DNA of 28,729 nt, taken from Lachnospira sp. UBA2821. GTDB lineage: Bacteria; Bacillota; Clostridia; Lachnospirales; Lachnospiraceae. Under the pieces are notes generated by a model, which saw only the letters and a list, made by a program, of their open reading frames with translations, ran no database searches and had not been told where the DNA came from. Shown piece by piece: positions 16,113 to 25,434 of this stretch (positions are counted from its first letter, which is position 1; each line of letters starts with the position of its first letter). The stretch spans positions 1 to 28,729 of the forward strand of contig DEGR01000045.1 of the NCBI GenBank assembly GCA_002351535.1. The letters are read 5' to 3'. The position numbers and the translations under genes are program-made.

Positions 16113-17957
16113 TTACTGCAACTGCCCTGCAGAATTTCCTGTATATAACTGATAGTATTTACCTTTCTCATCTATAAGCTGCTCATGCGTTCCACGTTCA
16201 ATTATACGTCCGTTTTCAAGAACAATAATACAATCACTGTTTCTTACTGTAGACAGACGATGAGCAATGACAAAAGTTGTACGTCCATGCATCAGTTTAT
16301 CCATTCCATCCTGCACAAGTTTCTCAGTTCTTGTATCTATGGAAGATGTTGCCTCGTCAAGAATCAATACGGGCGGGTCAGCTACCGCAGCCCTTGCAAT
16401 CGACAAAAGCTGTCTCTGTCCCTGACTTAAGTTAGCACCATTATTAGTAAGCATTGTGTTATATCCGTCAGGCAGTCTCCGTATAAATCCGTCTGCATTG
16501 GCAAGCTTTGCTGCTGCAATCACCTCTTCATCTGTCGCATCCATTTTTCCATATCTTATATTCTCCATAACGGTATTAGTAAATAGCTGTGTATCCTGAA
16601 GAACAATTCCAAGTGAGTGACGTAAATCTGCTTTCTTAATCTTATTTATATTAATTCCGTCATATCTTATCTTTCCATCCTGAATGTCGTAAAAACGGTT
16701 AATAAGATTAGTAATTGTCGTCTTACCTGCACCTGTCGAACCTACAAATGCAATCTTCTGTCCCGGCTTTGCATATAACTTAACATCATGCAACACCATC
16801 TTTCTGTCATCATATCCAAAGTCTACACCATTAAATACAACATCACCCTCAAGTGGTTTATAAGTTGTTGTATTGTCATCTCTATGATAATGTTTCCACG
16901 CCCACTGTCCGGTATGTTCATCAGTCTCTTTAACTTCACCATTCTCAATTCTGGCATTTACTAAAGTTACATATCCTTTGTCTGTTTCCGGCTTTTCATC
17001 AAGAATTTTAAAAATTCTTTCTGCACCTGCAAGTGCCATTACAACACTATTTAACTGCTGACTCACCTGATTGATAGGCATATTTATACTTCTGTTAAAT
17101 GTTAGAAAACTTGCAAGTCCTCCAAGAGTAAGTCCCCCAACACCATAGGAAGCAAATATTCCTCCTGCTATTGCACACACAACATAACTCACATTTCCAA
17201 GCTGTGCATTTACCGGTCCCAGCATATTACCGTACTTATTGGCATAGTTTGCACTGTCATACAATTCATCATTAAGCTGGTTGAATTTCTTCATTCCCTC
17301 TTCTTCATGGCAGAACACTTTAACAACCTTCTGTCCTTCCATCATTTCCTCAATATATCCATTCACTGTTCCAAGAGCTTTCTGCTGTTCAATAAAATAC
17401 TTTCCGCTTAGACCGGCTACCTTTTTGGTAGTAAAAAGCATAATTGCAATCATAATAAGAGACACTACTGTAAGCGGAATGCTAAGAATAACCATACTGA
17501 TAAACACACTCACAATAGTAATTACACTTGAGAGTAATTGTGGCATACTCTGGCTTATCATCTGACGGAGTGTATCTATATCATTCGTATAGATGGACAT
17601 AATATCACCATGCGCATGAGTATCAAAATATTTTATAGGAAGACTCTCCATGTGATGAAACATATCCGTTCTAAGATTCTTCAACGTTCCCTGCGTAACA
17701 TATACCATAATTCTATTATATGCAAATGTAGCCGCGACACCGATTGCATAAAATACGGCTACATTTATTATCGCACCAAGAAGTGGTCCATAATCAGGAT
17801 TCCTCTTCCCTATCATCGGTACAATATATACATCTATAAGATTCTTCATAAACATAGTTCCCTGCACATTCGCAATAACACTTACAAATATACACACAGC
17901 AACTATTACAAGATGTACGGCATAATTTTTTCCAACGTATTTAAGAAGACGTCCCAT
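16113..17957 (-). CDS. ABC exporter half-transporter, canonical-site subunit
   Basis: A 614-residue type IV ABC exporter half: six membrane helices (about 1-330), then a nucleotide-binding domain. Walker A is GSTGAGKTT near residue 405, the signature LSQGQRQLLSIARA, Walker B VLILDEATSS near 528 with the catalytic Glu, and H-loop IAHRLSTV. An inserted linker of about 40 residues with WAWKH lies between the two domains near residue 350, a feature often seen in one partner of such clostridial pairs. The ATG shares its A with the stop of the upstream partner (TAATG at 17957), so the two are translated together as a heterodimer. The substrate is unknown; multidrug, lipid or peptide export are possible. 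Confidence 0.92.
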   Translation of the reverse strand: MGRLLKYVGKNYAVHLVIVAVCIFVSVIANVQGTMFMKNLIDVYIVPMIGKRNPDYGPLLGAIINVAVFYAIGVAATFAYNRIMVYVTQGTLKNLRTDMFHHMESLPIKYFDTHAHGDIMSIYTNDIDTLRQMISQSMPQLLSSVITIVSVFISMVILSIPLTVVSLIMIAIMLFTTKKVAGLSGKYFIEQQKALGTVNGYIEEMMEGQKVVKVFCHEEEGMKKFNQLNDELYDSANYANKYGNMLGPVNAQLGNVSYVVCAIAGGIFASYGVGGLTLGGLASFLTFNRSINMPINQVSQQLNSVVMALAGAERIFKILDEKPETDKGYVTLVNARIENGEVKETDEHTGQWAWKHYHRDDNTTTYKPLEGDVVFNGVDFGYDDRKMVLHDVKLYAKPGQKIAFVGSTGAGKTTITNLINRFYDIQDGKIRYDGININKIKKADLRHSLGIVLQDTQLFTNTVMENIRYGKMDATDEEVIAAAKLANADGFIRRLPDGYNTMLTNNGANLSQGQRQLLSIARAAVADPPVLILDEATSSIDTRTEKLVQDGMDKLMHGRTTFVIAHRLSTVRNSDCIIVLENGRIIERGTHEQLIDEKGKYYQLYTGNSAGQLQ

Positions 17958-19708
17958 TATTCTGCACCTCCTTTTTCATCAAAATCTCCTCCACCTTGTG
18001 TCTGGGATTCATATACTTCTCTGTAAATCTCATTTGTTGCAAGTAGTTCCTCATGACTTCCGAATCCGTCTATTTTTCCATCATCCATAACTATAATCCG
18101 GTCAGCATTCTGCACACTTGATATTCTCTGTGCAATAATAAGCTTCGTTGTTCCGGGAATTTCTTTCGCAAATGCTTTTCTTATTCTTGCATCCGTTGCC
18201 GTATCTACTGCACTCGTCGAATCATCAAGAATAAGAACTTTCGGTTTCTTAAGCAATGCTCTCGCAATACACAGACGCTGCTTCTGACCTCCCGACACAT
18301 TTGAACCGCCCTGCTCAATGTATGTATCATAGCCATCGGGCATCTTGTTTATAAATTCATCTGCACACGAAAGCCTGCAGGCACGAATACATTCATCCTT
18401 AGTAGCTTCTTTATTTCCCCAACGCAGATTATCTAAAATAGTTCCTGAAAATAAAACATTTTTCTGTAATACAACTGCAACCTGATTACGAAGTGTCTCC
18501 ATATCATAATCACGTACATCTATTCCTCCAACCTTTATGCTTCCATTAGTCACATCATAAAGTCTGCTTATCAGATTAACAAGACTTGATTTTGCACTTC
18601 CTGTTCCTCCTATAATGCCAATAGTTTCCCCAGAACGAATATCAAGGTTAATATCTTTAAGCACATATTCTCCATTACCTTTTTTATAACTAAAGTCAAC
18701 ATTGTCAAATACAATACTTCCATCCTTAACATCCATAACAGGATTTGCCGGATTAACAAGCTCCGGTTCTTCATTCAGTACTTCTGTAATTCGCTCTGCA
18801 CTTGCCATACTCATAGATACCATAACGAATACCATAGACACCATCATAAGACTCATAAGAATGTTTATACAATATGTAAGAAGACTCATAAGTTCTCCCG
18901 TTGTCAGCTCATCAACAACTATCATCTTCGCCCCAAGCCAGCTTATTCCGAGTATGCACGTATATATTGTAAACTGCATAAGTGGTGCATTATATGATAA
19001 AACTTTCTCTGCCTTTACAAACATTTTGTATACATTATAACTTGCCTTTGAGAACTTTTTGTCTTCATAGTCCTCTCTTACATATGCTTTTACAACACGT
19101 ATTCCGGCTACATTTTCCTGAACACTTGCATTAAGGTCATCATACTTTTTAAATACTTCCCTGAAATATCCTGATACAAGATATATAATAAAGAACAAGC
19201 CCGCACCAAGAATTATAACCGCTATGAGATAAATACTGGCGAGCTTTGCATTAATATAGAATGACATAATCATGGCACATATCATACTGATTGGTGCTCG
19301 TACAAACATACGAAGCAGCATCTGGTATGCATTCTGAACATTTGTCACGTCAGTTGTAAGCCTTGTAATCAGACCTGCCGTACTGAATTTGTCTATGTTT
19401 GAAAATGAAAATCTCTGTATATTCTCATAGATTGCTTTACGAAGATTTTTAGCTAATCCCGCTGATGCGTTTGCTCCACATATACCACCCATAATTCCGG
19501 CATATAAGCCTATAAATGCTGCCACAATCATAACCGCACCAATTATACATATATGACGTATATCACCTTTTTCTACACCATCATCAATAATGGATGCCAT
19601 AAGAAATGGTATCATCATCTCCATAAGAACTTCCAGAATCATAAACAACGGAGTCCGTATGGAATCTTTTTTGAACTCTTTAATCTGAGCACCTAATGTC
19701 TTAAGCAT
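17957..19708 (-). CDS. ABC exporter half-transporter, degenerate-site subunit
   Basis: A 583-residue partner of the following gene. It has six membrane helices and then a nucleotide-binding domain. Walker A is GGTGSAKSS (near 365), with Ala where most families have Gly. The signature VSGGQKQRLCIARA is normal. Walker B reads VLILDDSTSA, with Asp in place of the catalytic Glu, and the H-loop reads IIAQRISSV, with Gln in place of His. These changes mark the non-hydrolysing site of asymmetric exporters such as TM287/288 and BmrCD. AGGAGG lies eight bases before the ATG. The LysR gene is 71 bases upstream on the same strand, with a moderate promoter between them. Confidence 0.92.
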   Translation of the reverse strand: MLKTLGAQIKEFKKDSIRTPLFMILEVLMEMMIPFLMASIIDDGVEKGDIRHICIIGAVMIVAAFIGLYAGIMGGICGANASAGLAKNLRKAIYENIQRFSFSNIDKFSTAGLITRLTTDVTNVQNAYQMLLRMFVRAPISMICAMIMSFYINAKLASIYLIAVIILGAGLFFIIYLVSGYFREVFKKYDDLNASVQENVAGIRVVKAYVREDYEDKKFSKASYNVYKMFVKAEKVLSYNAPLMQFTIYTCILGISWLGAKMIVVDELTTGELMSLLTYCINILMSLMMVSMVFVMVSMSMASAERITEVLNEEPELVNPANPVMDVKDGSIVFDNVDFSYKKGNGEYVLKDINLDIRSGETIGIIGGTGSAKSSLVNLISRLYDVTNGSIKVGGIDVRDYDMETLRNQVAVVLQKNVLFSGTILDNLRWGNKEATKDECIRACRLSCADEFINKMPDGYDTYIEQGGSNVSGGQKQRLCIARALLKKPKVLILDDSTSAVDTATDARIRKAFAKEIPGTTKLIIAQRISSVQNADRIIVMDDGKIDGFGSHEELLATNEIYREVYESQTQGGGDFDEKGGAE

Positions 19709-19742
19709 TACTGTTTCCTCCTGTTTAGTTTTTTACATATAG

Positions 19743-19771
19743 ATTCTATATTATATATCCTATTTATGTAA
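19743..19771 (-). promoter_or_regulatory. candidate promoter for the heterodimeric exporter genes
   Basis: On the minus strand TTACAT (19766-19771), 17 bases, then TAGAAT (19743-19748). Both boxes are moderate. It lies in the short gap after the LysR gene, so the exporter may be read from here, from the LysR promoter, or both. Confidence 0.4.
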
Positions 19772-19779
19772 GCACTTTT

Positions 19780-20667
19780 TTATTTGTATTTTATATATTC
19801 CTGCAGTTTATGTGCCGCCACACTCATAGGTCTCCCTGAATCATACACCATGCAGATATCCCTTTCAGGAATCTCTTCTGCTGTCGGTATCAAAGTGACT
19901 TTATGCTTAGCTACTGCTTCCTGTGCCATTGCCCCGGGAATGAATGCCAATCCCATTTCATGTTCTACAAGCGGAAGAATCTGGTCCGTCGTAGCCACTT
20001 CTGTATCCGGTCTGAGTTCTACTCCATGTGACATAAATAAATCATAATAAAATTTATATGTCATTGTTTCCTTACCAAGACATATGAATGGATACCTGCA
20101 GATTTCTTTAAGACTTATTTTACGATGCCCCAGACCATCAAATGTTTTTCCTCCTATTAATACTTCCCTGAAACTTTCCAGCCTTTTCACCTTTAAAGAG
20201 CCATCCGCTATCACAGGTGTTGTTACAACCGCAAATTCAGTCTCACCACTTCTCACAGACTGAACAGCCTGTGGCGTAGTATGATTATGTATCTTAATCT
20301 TTATCCGGGGATACTCTATATGAAAACGTCTTAGCTTTTCTAACATATATATATTAAGCGCTGTCTCACTTGCCCCAATAGATATACTTCCCTGTTCAAG
20401 ACTCAGACTTTCCATAAGTTCATCTTCCGCCATCTGTAGTATGGATATTGCCGCCGACACTCTTGTATAAAGTTTTTCTCCTTCCGGTGTCAGATGCACT
20501 CCCCTGTTAGTGCGGACAAAAAGTTTGCACTGCACTTCACTCTCAAGACAGTTAATTGCCCGTGTAACATTAGGCTGACTGCTGCCTAACACATGTGCAG
20601 CTTTTGTAAAATTGCTATATTTTCCTACATAATAAAAAATACGATAATATTCATAATTAATATTCAT
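19780..20667 (-). CDS. LysR family transcriptional regulator
   Basis: A LysR-type regulator of 295 residues, the usual length. The N-terminal winged helix-turn-helix is clear (NFTKAAHVLGSSQPNVTRAINCLE, then CKLFVRTNRGVHLTPEGEKLY), followed by the linker helix and a two-lobed effector-binding domain with GSISIGASETAL and the later MGLAFIPGAMA. The frame is open to ATG 20742, but AGGTGG is well placed before the ATG at 20667. LysR regulators commonly act on a divergently transcribed target, which here would be the gene at 20817. The exporter genes downstream on the same strand are the alternative target. The effector is unknown. Confidence 0.9.
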   Translation of the reverse strand: MNINYEYYRIFYYVGKYSNFTKAAHVLGSSQPNVTRAINCLESEVQCKLFVRTNRGVHLTPEGEKLYTRVSAAISILQMAEDELMESLSLEQGSISIGASETALNIYMLEKLRRFHIEYPRIKIKIHNHTTPQAVQSVRSGETEFAVVTTPVIADGSLKVKRLESFREVLIGGKTFDGLGHRKISLKEICRYPFICLGKETMTYKFYYDLFMSHGVELRPDTEVATTDQILPLVEHEMGLAFIPGAMAQEAVAKHKVTLIPTAEEIPERDICMVYDSGRPMSVAAHKLQEYIKYK

Positions 20668-20725
20668 ATACACCACCTGATTTCTGTCATAATTTTTGCT
20701 TATGGCTATCATATTAATAATAGTT

Positions 20726-20754
20726 TTTACACATATCAGCAAATTAATTATAAT
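20726..20754 (+). promoter_or_regulatory. sigma-A-type promoter for the unknown/DUF1275 pair
   Basis: TTTACA (20726-20731), exactly 17 bases, then a perfect TATAAT (20749-20754), in the 149-base gap divergent from the LysR gene. The gap is very AT-rich and holds several T/A-ended dyads that could be LysR sites, but none stands out. Confidence 0.75.
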
Positions 20755-20816
20755 AATTTATAATATATAATTCAATATTAGAAATTCTATAAAACTATCA
20801 GGAAATGGGGGATTTT

Positions 20817-21578
20817 ATGTCATTAGTATTACCAAAAGAAGAAAATGTTGAAAACATATTTACACGAATCCTATCATCAGAAGAGGCATGTCAAAGACTT
20901 CAGGAAACATTTTATAATCACCTGTGTGATGACAACCGAATTGTCGATACCGACCCGGAACATTTTGCGGAAGTTCTTTTAAATGCATATAAAAACGGGG
21001 ATTTAAGTGCATTTTTATTAGAAATATGCAATCGGAGCATGTTTGACCTCCTTAAAGAAGCATACATTATTCCAAAACGTTTTCATGGAAAAACAGGCAA
21101 AAACCCTGTTCTCCTTACAGATTCAGACGGTAACCTTCTCGAAAGCAAAAGAGAACTGGTTACAAAGTATGAATACAAAAAATTTCTTGATATATACAGT
21201 GCCCACCCTACTGCTCCTCATTCAAAATTATATCTGGCTGACGGCTATGATATTGTCAGATATTATACAACAGGCATGAGTATTTGTGAAAAACCTGAAA
21301 ATAAAGAACGGGGCATTTTTATATTATATGAACTTCCGGACAGTAAAAAAAAGAACCTTACCGAAGCACAGGCCTATGACCTCATATGGTCAACATTTCA
21401 CAAGATACAAAAAGAAGCATTTTCAGCTATAGTGTACTATGGTCAGGAATCCACCGACTATTCCGATGAACTTGGCGTTCTTTTACCTATTCACCAATTT
21501 GAACCAAAAATGCTTCAGCATCTTAATGTTATTGACGGACTTGTTCTGTCATGCCGCGAAGAAATGTTAAATATATAA
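20817..21578 (+). CDS. hypothetical protein, divergent from LysR gene
   Basis: A soluble, acidic protein of 253 residues with no signal peptide or membrane helix, and no family I recognise. The N-terminal half is predicted mostly helical (ENVENIFTRILSSEEACQRL and later FAEVLLNAYKNGDLSAFLLEI). The middle holds a short basic segment (IPKRFHGKTGKNP) and DSDGNLLESKRE. The C-terminal half looks alpha/beta (GIFILYELP, AIVYYGQES, LGVLLPIHQF). An in-frame ATG lies at 20805, but GGGGGA sits four bases before 20817, which I prefer. The DUF1275 gene follows after 18 bases with a GAGGAG site, so the two form a short operon under the promoter at 20726-20754. Confidence 0.75.
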   Translation: MSLVLPKEENVENIFTRILSSEEACQRLQETFYNHLCDDNRIVDTDPEHFAEVLLNAYKNGDLSAFLLEICNRSMFDLLKEAYIIPKRFHGKTGKNPVLLTDSDGNLLESKRELVTKYEYKKFLDIYSAHPTAPHSKLYLADGYDIVRYYTTGMSICEKPENKERGIFILYELPDSKKKNLTEAQAYDLIWSTFHKIQKEAFSAIVYYGQESTDYSDELGVLLPIHQFEPKMLQHLNVIDGLVLSCREEMLNI

Positions 21579-21596
21579 TCTTAAGAGGAGCTGCAT

Positions 21597-22307
21597 ATGA
21601 AACCATCCACTATTACACATAGCAAACATATAATTTTTAATCTGCACCATAACAGACAAATGTCCGAATCTTTTATTACAGCCGCTTTCCTGTCCGTATC
21701 AGGAGGGCTGCAGGATATTTACACATATAATTCAAGAGGACACGTCTTTGCAAACGCACAAACCGGAAACATAGTTCTTCTCAGCCAGAATCTGTTTAAC
21801 GCAAATTGGAACAAAGCACTTCACTACTTTGTTCCAATCCTCTTCTTTTCACTTGGTGTTGCAGTTGCCACATTAATCCGTCAGTCATTTAAAAACATCC
21901 AATACATACACTGGAGACAAATTGTTATAATGATTGAAATTATATTACTTTTTATTGTCGGATTCATACCCCATAATTTAAATGCCGCAGCAAATGCACT
22001 CGTATCTTTTTCCTGTGCCATGCAGGTCCAGTCATTTAGAAAGGTCAACGGCTATGCATTTGCAAGCACAATGTGTATCGGCAATATAAGAAGCGGCATG
22101 GATGCCCTGTGTTCTTATAGGCAGACACATAACAGCCAGACTCTTCTAAAAGCATTCCACTATTTTGCAATAATTTTCTTATTTTCAATAGGTGCAGGCT
22201 TAGGCAGCATTTTACTCTTATCTATAGGTATGCATACTATATGGATTTCCTGTATACTGCTATTCGCAAGTTTTTCTATTATGTTTATACAGTGTGAAGA
22301 GTTTTAG
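21597..22307 (+). CDS. DUF1275 (YoaK-like) membrane protein
   Basis: A membrane protein of 236 residues in the DUF1275/YoaK family, with about six hydrophobic segments. The family signature is SVSGGLQDIYTYNSRGHVFA followed by NAQTGNIV, near residues 34-62. A second conserved place is SCAMQVQSFRKVNGYAFASTMCIGNIRSG near 139-167. No biochemical function is established for the family; a transporter role is often guessed. GAGGAG is correctly spaced before the ATG. It ends only four bases from the convergent permease gene, with no hairpin between them. Confidence 0.88.
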   Translation: MKPSTITHSKHIIFNLHHNRQMSESFITAAFLSVSGGLQDIYTYNSRGHVFANAQTGNIVLLSQNLFNANWNKALHYFVPILFFSLGVAVATLIRQSFKNIQYIHWRQIVIMIEIILLFIVGFIPHNLNAAANALVSFSCAMQVQSFRKVNGYAFASTMCIGNIRSGMDALCSYRQTHNSQTLLKAFHYFAIIFLFSIGAGLGSILLLSIGMHTIWISCILLFASFSIMFIQCEEF

Positions 22308-22311
22308 TTTT

Positions 22312-24603
22312 CTATTCTACTCCTTTGAGAACTTCTACCATATCCAGTCTGCGAATTCGTTTTGAAAACATAAAGCTTACAAGCACCGACACAACCAGTA
22401 CAAAAATTCCTGCCTCCACATATGCAATCGGATGTATGGAAAGGTTATAGTCAAAATTTTCGCCATTGCTATTCATCATCATGTTAAATGTTACCTTGCC
22501 AAAAGGTGCACCAACAATAATTCCTATAATTGAAAGCCAGATATTCTGCTGTGACATCATCTTACGGATAGCCCCACTTTGAAATCCCATTACCTTCAAT
22601 GTTGCCAGTTCTTTTATTCTCTCATTGAAAGAAAGAGAACCCGAATTATAAAGTACAACTATTACACATATTGCTGAAAATATAATCATCATATACACAA
22701 GCAGATTTACTATTTCCATGCTCTTCTCAAATGCCTTCTCCATCTGTGCCTTTGAATTTACAGATGTCACGCATGAATCTGATTCAACTTTCTTTGCCGG
22801 CTTATTTGTCATAAGCATAGTTGGTTTATATAGCTCTTTACTCTTCGAATAATCTTTACGAAGCATAGTCATTCCCTGTGTCTCTGAACTGCGGTATATT
22901 ACACCGATTTTCGCTTTGTGCCATTCATTCCTTGTATATAAATGCCAATATACCGTATCGCCCACTTTCAGATTTAATTCAGATGCAAACTTTCTGGATA
23001 AAGCAACCGTTCCTTCCTCCACTTTTGTAATTTCATTGTCTGTATTAAGAATATTGTAAAGATTCTTTCCCTCCGTTACCGTTAATACACCCTTCTTTTT
23101 TTGATTTGAAGCTGCATTCTTCACCGCCGATACTTCTAACGCACTTGTCATTATAAGCTCACCGTCAAGAGAATCCGATAATTGCTCAATATCCTCCATA
23201 CCTGCATCTTCTGCAAGCTTTATCTGATATTCAGCAGGCGTTGTCTTATCAAAAACCAATGCTTTCATATCATCAAGAAATCCGCTGCATCCCGCTCCAT
23301 ATACCATAAGAAGCATACCAAAAGCTGTACCGGCAATACTCATAAATGCACGAAGCTTTCCCCTTGATATATCACGCACATTATATTGTGATGAAAATGA
23401 AAGTTTTTCCCAGATACTAAGCCGCTCTGCAATACATCTCTGCCCTGCTCTTGGCGCTGCCGGACGCAATGCCTGTGCCGGACGTACCTTTAATAATTTC
23501 ATACAGCTAAAGCATGCAGCTATACAGCATATCGCAACTATTGCTACACCAAGCACAAAATATATCATATTAAATTCGCTTTTTCTCCCCGGAACTATAT
23601 AATATTCCCCGAATACTTTAAGCATATAAGGTGCTCCCCACAACACTCCGAGCAGCATTCCTCCCACTACCCCAAGCCCGGATGTAATGAGACTGAAACT
23701 TATATAGTGAAATAAAACTTTTGACTTTTTCATTCCAAGTGCATTCATTGTTCCAATCTGTGTTCGTTGCTTCTCTACCATTCGGCTCATAGATGTTGCA
23801 ATAACAAGAACCGCAATTCCAAGAAAAACAATTGCAAATACATAAGAAAAACTTCTATGCTGAGATAATTCGCTGTCAAATCGTGCAAGTCCCGGAACAG
23901 ATTTTCTATCAATGATTGCAGAATATTCATGATTCAGTGTCTTTGCAATTTTGTCCTCATGCGCAAGTGCTCCTGCATCTTTTGTAACTATATCCATCTC
24001 TGTATAAGGAATCTCACCTTCGAATACATCATACGACATGTAGACAAAAGCTATGTTTTCAATATAAACGTCCGCATCCCCGTCTGCCTGACGATATTCA
24101 TATTCACATGCTTCAATTAAACCTTTAACTTTCTTAGTAAATGTTCCCATTTTACATTTAACTGTAAAATCATCACCAACACTAATATGTCTCTTTTTTG
24201 CAAAAGCATCGGTAAGCCATATACCATCCTTATCTGACGGGTCAAACGGTTCTCCTGAAATTCTATATGCCTTATTTACTACATTTTCATCTGTAAGATA
24301 TATATCAACCTGTGCATCATCACAATCAGGCGCACTTCCATTAATCTTTGTTCTAAGCTGTGCATTTTTTACAAATGACAGCTTTTTAATATCTTCCAAC
24401 TGATTCTCATTAAAACTTTCGCCATACACCCACAAATCTGCAGTATTACACTCTTTATGAAATACTTTTCTTGCATTCTCTTCGCTAAGCACATGTCCCT
24501 CGAACGTAACGTACATTGCCATTGCAAGCATCGCAAGAATAAATACAGAGAAGAACTGACCAAAATTCTGCTTTAAGTCACGTAACATTTTTCTTACAAG
24601 CAT
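22312..24603 (-). CDS. FtsX/MacB-like ABC transporter permease
   Basis: A 763-residue permease of the FtsX-like (MacB/LolC, type VII) class. There is a first membrane helix near 15-36, a large extracytoplasmic domain to about 250, and three helices (about 255-277, 297-323, 347-372). After a linker comes a second repeat: a helix near 415-437, an extracytoplasmic domain to about 635, and three more helices. Each three-helix block carries the family pattern of GxxxA/KxxVL near its start (TMNALGMKKSKVLF and TLKVMGFQSGAIRKM). The duplicated layout is typical of Firmicute lipoprotein- or peptide-related permeases. Its ATG overlaps the stop of the ATPase gene (TAATG at 24603). The substrate is unknown. 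Confidence 0.9.
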   Translation of the reverse strand: MLVRKMLRDLKQNFGQFFSVFILAMLAMAMYVTFEGHVLSEENARKVFHKECNTADLWVYGESFNENQLEDIKKLSFVKNAQLRTKINGSAPDCDDAQVDIYLTDENVVNKAYRISGEPFDPSDKDGIWLTDAFAKKRHISVGDDFTVKCKMGTFTKKVKGLIEACEYEYRQADGDADVYIENIAFVYMSYDVFEGEIPYTEMDIVTKDAGALAHEDKIAKTLNHEYSAIIDRKSVPGLARFDSELSQHRSFSYVFAIVFLGIAVLVIATSMSRMVEKQRTQIGTMNALGMKKSKVLFHYISFSLITSGLGVVGGMLLGVLWGAPYMLKVFGEYYIVPGRKSEFNMIYFVLGVAIVAICCIAACFSCMKLLKVRPAQALRPAAPRAGQRCIAERLSIWEKLSFSSQYNVRDISRGKLRAFMSIAGTAFGMLLMVYGAGCSGFLDDMKALVFDKTTPAEYQIKLAEDAGMEDIEQLSDSLDGELIMTSALEVSAVKNAASNQKKKGVLTVTEGKNLYNILNTDNEITKVEEGTVALSRKFASELNLKVGDTVYWHLYTRNEWHKAKIGVIYRSSETQGMTMLRKDYSKSKELYKPTMLMTNKPAKKVESDSCVTSVNSKAQMEKAFEKSMEIVNLLVYMMIIFSAICVIVVLYNSGSLSFNERIKELATLKVMGFQSGAIRKMMSQQNIWLSIIGIIVGAPFGKVTFNMMMNSNGENFDYNLSIHPIAYVEAGIFVLVVSVLVSFMFSKRIRRLDMVEVLKGVE

Positions 24604-25301
24604 TACCAGTCCACCTCCTTGACTGCAAGCGGTTTTTCATTCTTATATATTTCACGAATCTTTCCGTTTTTCATACGAATAACTTTGTCCGCACATTTGG
24701 CTATGTCCGAATTATGGGTAACGAGAATAACTGTATGCTTTTCATCTCTACATATATTTTGCAGTAATTCAAGCACGATAATTCCCGTCTCCGAATCAAG
24801 TGCTCCCGTAGGTTCATCTCCAAGTAAAATTTTAGGATTCTTTGCCAGTGCCCGCGCTATCGACACACGCTGCTGTTCACCGCCTGACATCTGTGCAGGA
24901 AATTTGTTTCTGCATTCACTAAGCCCCACCAGTTTCAAAAGTTCATCCGCATCCCGTGCATCCTTCACAATACTCTTAACCAATGCGATATTCTCATAAG
25001 AAGTCAGACTCGGAATCAGATTATAAAACTGGAATATGAATCCGATTTTATCAGCACGATACTTACCCAATTGTTTATCATTCATATTGGTTAAATCCGT
25101 ACCATCTACAATTACACTTCCACTTGTCGGAACATCCATTCCACCAAGCATATTAAGCACAGTCGATTTTCCTGCACCTGACTGTCCTAATATAACTACA
25201 AACTCCCCTTCCTCAATCTCAAAGTTCACATCATTTACAGCCCTGAATACAGCATCTCCACTTCCATATTCCTTTACAACATTTTTAAATTGTACAATCA
25301 T
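24603..25301 (-). CDS. ABC transporter ATP-binding protein (LolD/MacB-like)
   Basis: The 232-residue ATPase that drives the FtsX-like permease encoded next. Walker A is GQSGAGKST, the Q-loop region FIFQFYNLIPSLTSYENIAL is typical of the LolD/MacB class, the signature is MSGGEQQRVSIARAL, Walker B ILLGDEPTGALDS and H-loop VTHNSDI. All residues are canonical. The frame is open to ATG 25316, but GGA six bases before the ATG at 25301 (in AAAGGAAAAGCA) gives the better start, and the protein then begins MIVQFKNVVKEYG. A promoter with an overlapping dyad lies just upstream. Confidence 0.93.
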   Translation of the reverse strand: MIVQFKNVVKEYGSGDAVFRAVNDVNFEIEEGEFVVILGQSGAGKSTVLNMLGGMDVPTSGSVIVDGTDLTNMNDKQLGKYRADKIGFIFQFYNLIPSLTSYENIALVKSIVKDARDADELLKLVGLSECRNKFPAQMSGGEQQRVSIARALAKNPKILLGDEPTGALDSETGIIVLELLQNICRDEKHTVILVTHNSDIAKCADKVIRMKNGKIREIYKNEKPLAVKEVDW

Positions 25302-25329
25302 TGCTTTTCCTTTCATTCATCTACCTTTT

Positions 25330-25345
25330 GTTAGTTCTCTCTAAC
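25330..25345. promoter_or_regulatory. candidate operator dyad
   Basis: GTTAG (25330-25334), six bases, CTAAC (25341-25345): a perfect inverted repeat centred at the predicted transcription start of the LolD-like gene, just after its -10 box. Its size and place suit a MarR- or TetR-type repressor site. No such regulator gene is in the window. Confidence 0.4.
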
Positions 25346-25346
25346 T

Positions 25347-25375
25347 ATATTACCACATTCACTAATAAAATACAA
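25347..25375 (-). promoter_or_regulatory. candidate promoter for the LolD/FtsX-like genes
   Basis: On the minus strand TTGTAT (25370-25375), 17 bases, then TAATAT (25347-25352). The -35 box touches the base of the terminator hairpin of the upstream exporter genes. Confidence 0.5.
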
Positions 25376-25422
25376 GAAACTGCCGTCCGGACAAACATAA
25401 GTCTGTTCAGACGACAGTTTCT
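25375..25422 (-). terminator. rho-independent terminator of the second exporter pair
   Basis: AGAAACTG pairs with CAGTTTCT, CGTC with GACG and GGACA with TGTTC, with two single mismatches and a ten-base loop. On the minus strand it is followed by TGTATTTTATT. It lies 12 bases past the stop of the frameshifted exporter gene. Confidence 0.75.
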
Positions 25423-25434
25423 GATATTTTCACT

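Noticed and set aside
17538..18026. 162-residue plus-strand frame across the exporter gene junction
   Set aside because: Antisense to two well-defined ABC genes; Tyr/Ile/His-rich composition is typical of a shadow frame.
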